54,962 bases of DNA from a bacterium (lineage in GTDB: Bacteria > Desulfobacterota > Binatia > Binatales > Binataceae), in NCBI GenBank assembly GCA_014896235.1, contig JADBKU010000027.1:1-54962 (forward strand). The letters run 5' to 3'. The notes beneath the pieces were generated by a model. The model ran no database searches and had not been told where the DNA came from. It saw nothing but the letters and a program-made list of their open reading frames with translations. Of this stretch, positions 24,685-34,945 are shown piece by piece. The first letter of the stretch is position 1; each line of letters opens with the position of its first letter. The position numbers and the translations under genes are program-made.

Positions 24685-24716
24685 AATTAATCAATCGATA
24701 AATTGAATAATTAATA
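24685..24716. promoter_or_regulatory. AT-rich inverted repeat, candidate ArsR-type operator
   Basis: The only strongly AT-rich DNA between the divergent DUF2892 and ArsR-rhodanese genes. It contains TCAAT-N6-ATTGA (24691-24706), flanked on both sides by further A/T-rich imperfect arms (AATTAA and TTAATAA). ArsR-family repressors bind such AT-rich dyads, so autoregulation of both transcripts is plausible. A -10-like TAAAAT (24715-24720) lies 9 nt before the start of the plus-strand gene. Confidence 0.5.
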
Positions 24717-24729
24717 AAATTTCCAGCCG

Positions 24730-25422
24730 ATGTCAAACGAAAATCCCTCCCTCGCGATGTTCGCCCAGTTCGCCGCCGTCGCCCGCGCGCTCGGCCATCC
24801 GCATCGGCTCGCCCTGATGCAACTGATGGCGCAGGGCGAATGCGCCGTCGAAACCCTGGCCGAACGCTCAGGCCTCACCGTCGCCAACGCTTCGCAGCAT
24901 CTTCAGCGCCTGCGCCGCGCGGGATTGGCGGTCGCGCGCAAGGACGGCCAGCGCGTCTATTACCGGATCGCCGGCGATTCCGTGCTCAGCCTGCTCGCCG
25001 ATCTCCGCCGCATCGCGGAGCGCAATTTGGCCGAGGCGCGCCAGCTTGTTCAGACTTACTTCGAGCGGCGCGACAGCCTCGAGCCCGTTACGCGGCGCGA
25101 GTTGCGGCGCCTGATGCGCGTCGGCGGCGTGACCGTGCTCGACGTGCGCTCGCCCGAGGAATTCGCCGCCGGCCATCTGCCTGGCGCGGCCAACATTCCC
25201 GTGCGCGAACTCGAACGGCGGCTCAAGTCCCTGCCGCCGTCGCAGCGCGTCGTCGCCTATTGCCGGGGCCCCTACTGCATTTTTTCGTATGAAGCGGTCG
25301 CCCTGCTGCGCGAGCATGGCTACGACGCGCGCCGGCTCGAGGACGGCTTCCCCGAATGGCGCGCGGCGCGGATGCCGGTCGAATCAGGCGGCGGCGCCGC
25401 GCGCGCGGCGCGGAAACGATGA
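24730..25422 (+). CDS. ArsR-family regulator fused to a rhodanese domain
   Basis: A 230-residue fusion. Residues ~10-95 are an ArsR winged helix (ALGHPHRLALMQLM, TVANASQHLQRLRRAGL, wing KDGQRVYYRI) with Cys38 in GECAVETLAER, where metal or thiol sensors place their cysteine. Residues ~115-225 are a rhodanese domain (VTVLDVRSPEEFAAGHLPGA, active-site Cys in YCRGPYC, tail EDGFPEWRAARMPV). Such fusions are expected to sense or handle sulfane sulfur/persulfide. No Shine-Dalgarno is seen at ATG 24730. It is divergent from the DUF2892-TolC-HlyD-RND operon and probably represses it. Inducer unknown. Confidence 0.93.
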   Translation: MSNENPSLAMFAQFAAVARALGHPHRLALMQLMAQGECAVETLAERSGLTVANASQHLQRLRRAGLAVARKDGQRVYYRIAGDSVLSLLADLRRIAERNLAEARQLVQTYFERRDSLEPVTRRELRRLMRVGGVTVLDVRSPEEFAAGHLPGAANIPVRELERRLKSLPPSQRVVAYCRGPYCIFSYEAVALLREHGYDARRLEDGFPEWRAARMPVESGGGAARAARKR

Positions 25423-25980
25423 TCGCCGCGCAAGCGCAGCGAATCGCTGTCATCTGAACCGCCGCTGGGGCAAAGTGGAATTGCTATGGCGGCGCTTCAC
25501 GCGCGCTGCGTGCCGGAGCAGCCAGAATGAAACCTTTGCCTCATCAATACGAAGCGCGGCTCGTGGGCGGAAGCGAAGGCTATGCGACCGTCGCGTCGGC
25601 CGGCCTGCCTGACTTGCGCGTCGCGCCCCCGGCGGATTTCGACGGGCCCGGCGACGCCTGGAGCCCCGAGCATCTGTTGCTCGCCTCGGTCGAAGCCTGC
25701 TTCATGATGACGCTGCGAGCGATCGCGCGCGCCTCGAAATTCAGCTTCCTCGCCATCGAAATGGCGGGCGAGGGAACGGTCGATCGCAAGGATGGTGCGA
25801 CCCGCTTCACCGCGATCGTGCTGCGCCCGCGGATGACGGTCGCGGACGGAACCGATCGCGACAAGGCGCTGCGCCTGATGGAAAAGAGCGAGAAGGCCTG
25901 CCTGGTTTCGGCCTCGCTCAATTTCGCCGTGCGTCTGGAACCCGAGGTGCTGGTCGGACGAGATGGCGGATGCGGCGCGC

Positions 25981-28320
<2,340 letters not shown>

Positions 28321-28437
28321 TGCATCCTCACCGTATCTCCAAATTCACCCCGCCCAAGGATTGCCCGGTAGTGTCAGTCCGTGCCGCAGCCGAGCTTGAA
28401 TCTTATTGAGGGAACTTGGGATTGCCGGCCGAAAATT

Positions 28438-29016
28438 CTATCTGGCGCGATCGAGCGCTTTGCGCACCGGATGGTCCGGTGGCAGTGCGCAGAGACCGTC
28501 GCTTTCGATCTTGAGCGCGCAGTTGAAGCGCGCGCGAAAATTTTCCAAAGCGATCGCCGCTGTCAGTTCGACAATTTGTTCCGTGGTGAACAGCTCGCGC
28601 ACTTCCGCGAACGCCTCTTCGCTCACGTCGCTTGGCGTGCGCGTCATCCCTTCGGCAAGCCGCAGCACCGCTTTCTCGCGCTGGTCAAAATGACGGCTGC
28701 TCTCGAATGACGCAAGGTCATCCAACTGCTCGCTTCTGATTCCCACCTCGTTGCCTACGGCAGCGTTGATATCCACTCAGAACGGACATCCGATCATCTG
28801 CGCCGCGCGCAGCGAAGCCATCGACTTGAGGCGGCCTTCGATCGTTCCCGTCGCTCCGATCGCCACGCCAAGATTGGCCGCCGCCAGCATGATTTCCGGC
28901 CGATGCGCCATCACGAGATTCGGCGTGATTACGCGGCCAAATCGCTTGATGCTTCTTTCAAAGATCGGCTTGAGATTGTCGGGCGCCGTTTCGGGATCGA
29001 TCCCCTTAATGCGCAT
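28438..29016 (-). CDS. AhpD-like (carboxymuconolactone decarboxylase-fold) selenoprotein, CxxU, with in-frame UGA
   Basis: A 192-residue CMD/AhpD-fold protein read through an in-frame TGA at 28777-28779 (codon 80). The upstream part ends ...MIGCPF and the downstream part begins VDINAAVG, exactly the family motif IGCPFC(V/L)D with Sec80 replacing the second Cys of C77-x-x-C, the redox pair of AhpD. If the TGA were a stop, both fragments would lack a working CxxC. A hairpin with a GUA apical loop follows the TGA by 18 nt, as expected for a bacterial SECIS. GGGAGA lies 9 nt before ATG 29016. It is the third gene after cysK and larE on the strand, 72 bp from larE. Likely a peroxide/thiol reductase; substrate unknown. 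Confidence 0.93.
28749..28765 (-). promoter_or_regulatory. Candidate bacterial SECIS hairpin
   Basis: On the mRNA the sequence CGCUGCC-GUA-GGCAACG folds as a 4-bp UGCC/GGCA stem, a C-A mismatch and 2 further pairs, with apical loop GUA. The loop starts 18 nt after the UGA, within the 16-37 nt window used by bacterial SelB-dependent SECIS elements, and carries the G and U typical of them. It lies inside the coding region, as bacterial SECIS must. Confidence 0.65.
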
Positions 29017-29088
29017 GTTCGGCGTTCTCCCGCGAATAAATTCTCTCTCGCCGCATGGCCGCGGCCGGCAATCCGAAGGCGACGCGAT

Positions 29089-29937
29089 TCAGGCGACTTT
29101 CAGCCCTTCGTTCAGCGAGCCGGAGCGGAAGCCTTTCAAATCGACCGTGACAAAACGGAAGCCCAGCCGTTTCAGTTCGCGATCGACCTCGGCGCGAACC
29201 GGTTCGCTGAGCAGCCGCTGAACCTCGCCGCTCTCGACTTCAAGCCGCGCGATTTCGCCGTGATGACGCACGCGCGCCACCCGAAAGCCCATCCGATGCA
29301 GCACGCGCTCGCCCTCTTCGACCTGCCTAAGTCCCTCGGGCGTGATCCGCGAGCCGTAGGGAAAGCGCGACGACAGGCAGGGCGAGGCCGGGCGATCCCA
29401 GGTCGGCAATCCCAGCGCGCGCGACAGTTCGCGCACGTCGGCCTTGGTCAGTTCCGCCTCGACCAGCGGATGGCGCACGCGGCGCTCGGTCGCGGCGCGG
29501 ATTCCCGGCCGGTAATCGCGCAAATCGTCGAGATTGAGGCCGTCCACGATCTCGTCGATTCCGAGTTCGCCGGCCTTGGCGGCGCATACCGTGAACAGGT
29601 TGCCCTTGCACAGGTAGCAGCGATCGATCGGGTTCGCGGCATAGCCGGGAATTTCGAGTTCGTTCGATTCGATCACCAGATGCCGCGCGCCGATCGCCGC
29701 GGCCATCTCGAGCGCCGTCCGCCGGTCGTCGTCGGGCATCGTGGGCGAAGTCGTGGTGAGCGCGATGACCCGATCGCCGATCGTATCGTGCGCGACCTTG
29801 AGCACGAAGGTCGAATCGACGCCGCCGGAAAACGCGACGAGCACCGAGCGCATCGGGCGGAAAATTCCGCGCAGCCGTTCCAGCCGTTCTTCTATCGGCG
29901 GCGCCGCGCGGCCATTGATTTCGCACGCATTGCCCAT
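29089..29937 (-). CDS. larE: ATP-dependent sacrificial sulfur transferase (LarE family)
   Basis: A 282-residue PP-loop enzyme. The ATP-pyrophosphatase motif is SGGVDS (37-42). The Cys of PASPCLSSR (Cys187) matches the residue that LarE of Lactiplantibacillus sacrifices as its sulfur source when building the nickel-pincer cofactor. Extra cysteines in DRCYLCKG could bind a cluster or carry sulfur. larB and larC are not visible here. It lies 7 bp downstream of cysK, so the two are surely co-transcribed, linking cysteine supply with a sulfur-insertion enzyme. Confidence 0.9.
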   Translation of the reverse strand: MGNACEINGRAAPPIEERLERLRGIFRPMRSVLVAFSGGVDSTFVLKVAHDTIGDRVIALTTTSPTMPDDDRRTALEMAAAIGARHLVIESNELEIPGYAANPIDRCYLCKGNLFTVCAAKAGELGIDEIVDGLNLDDLRDYRPGIRAATERRVRHPLVEAELTKADVRELSRALGLPTWDRPASPCLSSRFPYGSRITPEGLRQVEEGERVLHRMGFRVARVRHHGEIARLEVESGEVQRLLSEPVRAEVDRELKRLGFRFVTVDLKGFRSGSLNEGLKVA

Positions 29938-29944
29938 CGCCGCG

Positions 29945-30880
29945 TCAGATCCCCTCGGCTTGAAAGAGATCGGTGGTCAGATAGCGCTCGCCGGTGTCGC
30001 AGAAGACGACGACCACCGTTTTGCCGCGGCCCAGCCGTTTGGCGATCTGCAGCGCGGCGCAGCAGTTAGCGCCCGAGGAGATGCCGACCAGAAGGCCCTC
30101 CTCGCGCGCGATTCGGCGTGAAAAGAGCGTCGCGTCCTCGTCGCTGACGGCGATCACTTCATCGTAAATTTTTGTGTCGAGCGTGGCGGGCACGAAACCC
30201 GCGCCGATTCCCTGAATCTTGTGGAAGCCGGGTTCGCCGCCTTCGAGCACCGGGGAATTTTTCGGCTCGACCGCGACGATCAAGGGTTTGTTCTTAAGAT
30301 GGTCGCGCAGATAACGGCCGGCGCCGCTGATCGTCCCGCCGGTGCCGACGCCCGCGACGAACGCGTCGATTCGTTCCATCTGCTCGATCAATTCCGGACC
30401 GGTGCTCGCGTAATGAATTTCCGGATTGGCGGCATTGCTGAACTGTTGCGGCATATAAAAGCTCGGATTCGCCCGCACCAATTCCTCGGCCTTCGCGATC
30501 GCGCCATGCATCCCGCGCGTGTCGGGCGTCAACACCAGTTGCGCGCCGTATGCCGCCAGCAGCGAACGGCGCTCCTCGGACATCGTGTCGGGCATGGTCA
30601 GGATCAGCCGGTAGCCCTTGACCGCGCAAACCAGCGCCAGGCCGATTCCGGTGTTGCCCGAAGTCGGTTCGACGATCGTGTCGCCCGGTTTGATTCGGCC
30701 GTCGCGTTCCGCCCGCTCGATCATCGCAAGGCAGATCCGGTCTTTGACGCTGCCGCCGGGGTTGTAATTCTCCAGCTTGGCCCAGACTTCGGCGTCGTCG
30801 CGGCCCGGCAAGCGGTTGAGCCGGACGACTGGCGTATGACCCACAAGTTCCAGCGGCGAGCGCGCCACGCTAATCGGCAT
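29945..30880 (-). CDS. cysK: Cysteine synthase A (O-acetylserine sulfhydrylase)
   Basis: A 311-residue fold-type II PLP enzyme making cysteine from O-acetylserine and sulfide. Seen: N-terminal [13 protein letters not shown] lysine in NPGGSVKDR (Lys46), substrate loop [12 protein letters not shown], phosphate loop [15 protein letters not shown], and C-terminal GISSGAN. There is no Shine-Dalgarno; TAGAAT sits 6 nt before ATG 30880, suggesting a leaderless transcript. It is first in the operon cysK-larE-AhpD(Sec) and divergent from the glycosyltransferase gene across 80 bp. Confidence 0.97.
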   Translation of the reverse strand: MPISVARSPLELVGHTPVVRLNRLPGRDDAEVWAKLENYNPGGSVKDRICLAMIERAERDGRIKPGDTIVEPTSGNTGIGLALVCAVKGYRLILTMPDTMSEERRSLLAAYGAQLVLTPDTRGMHGAIAKAEELVRANPSFYMPQQFSNAANPEIHYASTGPELIEQMERIDAFVAGVGTGGTISGAGRYLRDHLKNKPLIVAVEPKNSPVLEGGEPGFHKIQGIGAGFVPATLDTKIYDEVIAVSDEDATLFSRRIAREEGLLVGISSGANCCAALQIAKRLGRGKTVVVVFCDTGERYLTTDLFQAEGI

Positions 30881-30886
30881 GGTCGG

Positions 30887-30892
30887 ATTCTA
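30887..30892 (-). promoter_or_regulatory. -10-like box of cysK, leaderless spacing
   Basis: TAGAAT on the minus strand ends 6 nt before the cysK ATG. In the same 80-bp divergent spacer, TATGCT (30948-30953, plus strand) ends 7 nt before the start of the glycosyltransferase gene. Clear -35 boxes are not seen for either. Confidence 0.4.
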
Positions 30893-30960
30893 GCGGGTTT
30901 CGCCACGATTTTGCGACAGCCGGAAGCGTGCGGCGCGTCGTGGATGGTATGCTTGCGGCG

Positions 30961-31920
30961 ATGGCCGATCGCGAATCCAAAGCGCCGCGCCAGTTGATAA
31001 TTTTTCCGGGCGCGCTCGGCGATTTGCTTTGTGCGGCGCCGGCGATGCGCTTTCTGATGAAGCAGCAACCTCCCGGCGTCGGGGCGGAATTGATGGCGCG
31101 AGCGGAACTGGCCCGCTTCGCGATCGGACGGATGGGCTTCGTCCACGGCCATTCGATCGACCGGGGCGAAGTTGGCCAGCTATTCGCCGGCGGCGCGCGC
31201 CTTGCGCACGAAGCATCGGCATTCTTCAGCCGATTCGTCGATGTTCGCTCATTTTTCGCCAGCAACGATCCTGATTTCGTCGCGGCGCTGTCGGCTGCGA
31301 CTGGCGGACGGACGCGCTTTTACCCGTTTCGCCCCGATGGGGCCGGACATATCGCGCGGCTCTATCTGGACGCGGTGGGAGCGCCGCCGGACTTTTCGGG
31401 CGCGTTCCGGCTTGAACTTTATCCCGAAGATCTCGATGCGGCACACGAGCGGCTTGCAGCGGCGGGATTGACGCCGGGCGATTATGTGGCGATTTTTCCC
31501 GGCAGCGGCGGTGTGGAAAAGAATTGGCCGGTCGAGAATTTCGTCGCGCTGGCGCGACAACTCGCGCCGCCGCTTAAACCGTTGGTGATCCTGGGACCGG
31601 CCGAAACCCGGCTCGGGCCGGCATTTGACGGGTTGGAATTGGCGGTCTTATCCGGGCTGGATTTGGCTGAGGTCGCCGCAATCGCGCATCAAGCTGCAGG
31701 ATTTGTCGGCAACGACTCCGGCGTGAGCCATCTCGCCGCGTCCGTCGGCGCCCCGGGCGTCGCCATTTTCGGCCCGACCGATCCCGCGCGATGGCATCCA
31801 CAGGGTCGGATTGCGATTATCCATCGCATGCCGTTAGCTATGACAACCGTTGTCGAAGTGATGGATAAGCTCTTCGATGTGATGCGGCGAAACGGTTCCA
31901 AGCGTCTTGCGGATGGTTAA
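30961..31920 (+). CDS. Glycosyltransferase family 9 / heptosyltransferase-like protein
   Basis: A 319-residue GT-B enzyme like LPS heptosyltransferases: N-terminal PRQLIIFPGALGDLLCAAPAMRFL with the catalytic-Asp region, middle GDYVAIFPGSGGVEKNWPVENFVALARQL, and donor-site VGNDSGVSHLAASVGAPGVAIFGPTDPARW. These mark the ADP-heptose or similar sugar-nucleotide site. It is predicted cytoplasmic, acting at the inner membrane in outer-leaflet glycan assembly. ATG 30961 is chosen by homology; an upstream in-frame ATG at 30928 is possible. No Shine-Dalgarno is seen. Confidence 0.9.
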   Translation: MADRESKAPRQLIIFPGALGDLLCAAPAMRFLMKQQPPGVGAELMARAELARFAIGRMGFVHGHSIDRGEVGQLFAGGARLAHEASAFFSRFVDVRSFFASNDPDFVAALSAATGGRTRFYPFRPDGAGHIARLYLDAVGAPPDFSGAFRLELYPEDLDAAHERLAAAGLTPGDYVAIFPGSGGVEKNWPVENFVALARQLAPPLKPLVILGPAETRLGPAFDGLELAVLSGLDLAEVAAIAHQAAGFVGNDSGVSHLAASVGAPGVAIFGPTDPARWHPQGRIAIIHRMPLAMTTVVEVMDKLFDVMRRNGSKRLADG

Positions 31921-32065
31921 AATTGAAACGGAACGGTTGCGCCGAACCCGGCGTCCACCGATTGAAAGCGCGGGAAGAAGAAAAGGCGGAACAGGGCGAT
32001 GCGCGGCAGGCAGGATGGGGAATTAACCAGGCAATTCGCTGCGCCGCCCGTCCGAAATTGAATTT

Positions 32066-32923
32066 ATGTCGAGTTTTTTGAAAACCACGATCCTTTTGGC
32101 CGCCTTGACCGGCATCATCATGCTGATTGGCGGCATGTTGGGCGGCCGCGGCGGTCTCGTAATCGCATTCATCTTCGCGATCGGGATGAACTTCTTCAGT
32201 TATTGGTTCTCCGACAAGATGGTGCTGCGGGCCTACCATGCGCAGCCGCTCGATCAATCCAATGCGCCCGAACTATACGGAATCGTGAGCGAACTGGCCG
32301 AGTCGGCGCACATCCCGATGCCGCGGCTTTATCTGATTGACAGCGACACGCCGAACGCGTTCGCCACCGGCCGTAATCCGAGGCACGCCGCCGTCGCGGT
32401 GACGCGCGGGATCATGCGGATCTGCTCGCGCGAAGAGCTCAAGGGCGTGATCGGGCATGAGCTTTCCCATGTCATCAATCGCGACATCCTGATCAGCTCG
32501 GTGGCCGCGACGCTGGCCGGCGTGGTGATGTTTATCGGTTCGATGGCGCGCTGGGGCGCCATTTTCGGCGGCTTTGGCGGACGCGACGAGGACGAGCGGG
32601 GAGGGCTGTTCGGGTTGATTTTCATGGCGCTCGTGGCGCCTCTGGCCGCCGCCATGATCCAGCTTGCGATCTCGCGCACACGCGAATACCAGGCTGACGC
32701 CAGCGGCGCCCGCCTGACCCATAATCCCCTCTTGCTCGCCAACGCGCTGCGCAAACTCGAGGCGGCCAATGAACGGATGCCGATGCCGGACGCCTCGCCC
32801 AGCACGGCCCATCTTTTTATCGTCAATCCGCTCAGCGCCGAAGGCATTCAGCGCATGTTTTCGACCCATCCGCCGATCGAGGAACGGATTCGGCGGCTCG
32901 AACAGATGGCTCATTCGGAATGA
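32066..32923 (+). CDS. htpX: HtpX-type membrane zinc protease
   Basis: A 285-residue M48 integral-membrane endopeptidase for membrane-protein quality control. Two N-terminal helices (LLAALTGIIMLIGGMLG; GLVIAFIFAIGMNFFSYWF) precede the zinc motif HELSH (131-135), third ligand Glu in TREYQADASGA, and two more helices. The C-terminal MFSTHPPIEERIRRL is diagnostic. It begins a nearly unbroken plus-strand run to 47600; its stop overlaps the next start (ATGA). Confidence 0.96.
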   Translation: MSSFLKTTILLAALTGIIMLIGGMLGGRGGLVIAFIFAIGMNFFSYWFSDKMVLRAYHAQPLDQSNAPELYGIVSELAESAHIPMPRLYLIDSDTPNAFATGRNPRHAAVAVTRGIMRICSREELKGVIGHELSHVINRDILISSVAATLAGVVMFIGSMARWGAIFGGFGGRDEDERGGLFGLIFMALVAPLAAAMIQLAISRTREYQADASGARLTHNPLLLANALRKLEAANERMPMPDASPSTAHLFIVNPLSAEGIQRMFSTHPPIEERIRRLEQMAHSE

Positions 32924-33390
32924 CGCCGATGGAACGCGAAGAAGAAGAGAAGGCGCGCGGTTTCAAAGTCGAAGATCGCCGCCGTTTTTCCTCGGAAGGC
33001 GATGTTAAGCCGGAGTTTCGCGATGATTCGCCGTCCGCCGCCGGACGCGGCCAGACCGCGCCCGAAAGCGCGGACTCGTCCAAACCGAACCGCGCGGCGC
33101 AGACCGGCGCCACGCCGCACGCACCCGGACCCGAACCAGAGGTGACGTTCGGCGCCTTTCTGGTCGGGCTTTCGACGCAGGCGCTGATGCTGCTCGGCGA
33201 TATCGCCGATCCCGAAACCGGCGCGGCGCATGCGGATCTCCCCGGCGCGCAGCAGCTTATCGACATTATTGGGATGCTTCAGCGCAAGACGCAGGGCAAT
33301 CTCGATCGCGACGAAGCGCAATTGATCGAAACCATCCTGTTTGAGTTACGGATGAAATACGTTGAGCGAGCGCGCGCGACGACGCGCTGA
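32920..33390 (+). CDS. DUF1844 domain protein
   Basis: A 156-residue protein: ~70 charged, Pro/Ala-rich and likely disordered residues, then a helical DUF1844 domain (VTFGAFLVGLSTQALMLLGD, GAQQLIDIIGMLQRKTQGNL, LIETILFELRMKYVE). The function of DUF1844 is not known; it is common in deltaproteobacteria-like lineages and often lies near envelope genes, as here. It is coupled to htpX by a 4-bp overlap. Confidence 0.9.
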   Translation: MTPMEREEEEKARGFKVEDRRRFSSEGDVKPEFRDDSPSAAGRGQTAPESADSSKPNRAAQTGATPHAPGPEPEVTFGAFLVGLSTQALMLLGDIADPETGAAHADLPGAQQLIDIIGMLQRKTQGNLDRDEAQLIETILFELRMKYVERARATTR

Positions 33391-33394
33391 GACA

Positions 33395-34876
33395 ATGGCC
33401 GGCGGCCGGTCGAAGCATGCGCCCGCGGCAATTCGGGCGCGGCGGATCAGGGGTCTAATCGCAGTCGCGATCCTGGCCGTATCCGCGACGATTTCGCTCG
33501 CCGCCCGCGCGGGCGAGCAACCTTTATGGACTGATCTGCACGGCGATACGGTCCGCCCGGCCGGCTCGCTGCCCGACTTCGTGGCGTTGGCGGCGCGCCT
33601 GTCGCCGGCCGTGGTGAATATCTCGACGGCCCGCAAAGCGAACGCCGCCGCCGCGCAATCGCCCGAAGCGCAAAGCGATCCGTTCGATCGGTTTGGCGCT
33701 CCGTTCGGGCCGCGCGGCGCCCCCGTTCCGCACAGTCTCGGCTCCGGCTTCGTCATCAACCGCGACGGCTACATCCTGACCAACCAGCACGTGATCGCGG
33801 ATGGCGGCGCGATCGTCGTGACGCTGCAGGACGGCCATGAATTGAAAGCGCGCGTGATCGGGAGCGATGCGAAAACCGATATCGCGCTGCTCAAGGTCGC
33901 CGCGCCGTTCGCGCTGCCGGTCGCGCCGCTCGGCGACTCGGACGCGGTCCGCGTTGGGGAATGGGTGATCGCGATCGGCAATCCCTTCGGGTTCGATCAT
34001 TCGGTGACCGCCGGAATCGTCAGCGCAAAAGGGCGTTTCATACCCGGCAGTTACGACGACTTCATTCAGACCGACGCGTCGATTAATCCGGGCAACTCGG
34101 GCGGTCCGTTGATCGATCTGCGCGGCGCGGTGATCGGCGTCAACTCGGCGATTTACACCCGTACCGGTTCAAGCATGGGAATCGGTTTTGCGATTCCGGT
34201 CAATCTGGTCAAGCAGGAATTGCCGCAGTTGCTCGCGCGCGGCGCGGTGACGCGCGGCTGGCTCGGCGTGTATATCGAGCCGGTGGACGAACAGGCCGCG
34301 CGCGCGGCCGGCCTCGGCGAGCCGCGCGGAGCGATGGTTTCCGAAATTATCGATCATGGTCCGGCGGCCGCGGCGGGACTCAAGCCGGGCGACATCATTG
34401 TCGCCTTAGACCATCGCGCGATTCGCGAAGCCCAGGAATTGCCGCTGATGGTCGGTGCGATTCCGATCGGCAAGCGCGCGACGCTTACCGTTATCCGGGG
34501 AAAGAAGACGCTGGAGATGCCGGTGACGGTCGCAGCGTCGCGCGAGGCCCAACTGGCCAGCGCCGCCGGCGCGCCCGATGCGAACGCTCCCGAGGCCTTC
34601 GGTCTGGACGTTGCGGCGCTCAATCCGGACCTCGCGCACCGGCTGGGAATCGCGCCCTCCAGCGGCGTGATGGTCGCGCAGGTCGCCGCCGGCAGCGAAG
34701 CGGATCGGGCCGGATTGCGCGCGAACGACGTTGTGCTCGAAGTCGATCAGCAGGAGGTTTCAGATGTCGCGGGTTTCCGCCGCGCCTTCCGCGCCGGAGG
34801 CGGACGCGATATCGTGTTGCTGCTGGTGCGCCGCGCGACCGGCACGCTTTTTATCCCGCTCAGGCGCCAGGGTTGA
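33395..34876 (+). CDS. Periplasmic serine protease HtrA/DegP (two PDZ domains)
   Basis: A 493-residue Do-like protease/chaperone. A signal/anchor segment (LIAVAILAVSATISLAARA) precedes the trypsin-like domain with triad H132 (TNQHVIA), D162 (KTDIALL) and S235 (NPGNSGGPL). Two PDZ domains follow (~residues 270-370 and 400-490: GAMVSEIIDHGPAAAAGLKPGD; GVMVAQVAAGSEADRAGLRAND). ATG 33395 lies 5 bp after the DUF1844 stop; an in-frame TTG at 33362 is less likely. Degrades or refolds misfolded envelope proteins. Confidence 0.95.
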   Translation: MAGGRSKHAPAAIRARRIRGLIAVAILAVSATISLAARAGEQPLWTDLHGDTVRPAGSLPDFVALAARLSPAVVNISTARKANAAAAQSPEAQSDPFDRFGAPFGPRGAPVPHSLGSGFVINRDGYILTNQHVIADGGAIVVTLQDGHELKARVIGSDAKTDIALLKVAAPFALPVAPLGDSDAVRVGEWVIAIGNPFGFDHSVTAGIVSAKGRFIPGSYDDFIQTDASINPGNSGGPLIDLRGAVIGVNSAIYTRTGSSMGIGFAIPVNLVKQELPQLLARGAVTRGWLGVYIEPVDEQAARAAGLGEPRGAMVSEIIDHGPAAAAGLKPGDIIVALDHRAIREAQELPLMVGAIPIGKRATLTVIRGKKTLEMPVTVAASREAQLASAAGAPDANAPEAFGLDVAALNPDLAHRLGIAPSSGVMVAQVAAGSEADRAGLRANDVVLEVDQQEVSDVAGFRRAFRAGGGRDIVLLLVRRATGTLFIPLRRQG

Positions 34877-34945
34877 TTTCACGGTGATGCGAATCGGGTT
34901 GGGAGCCGTCCGCCGCCATGCCCGCAAGCTAACGGCGGCCGGACG

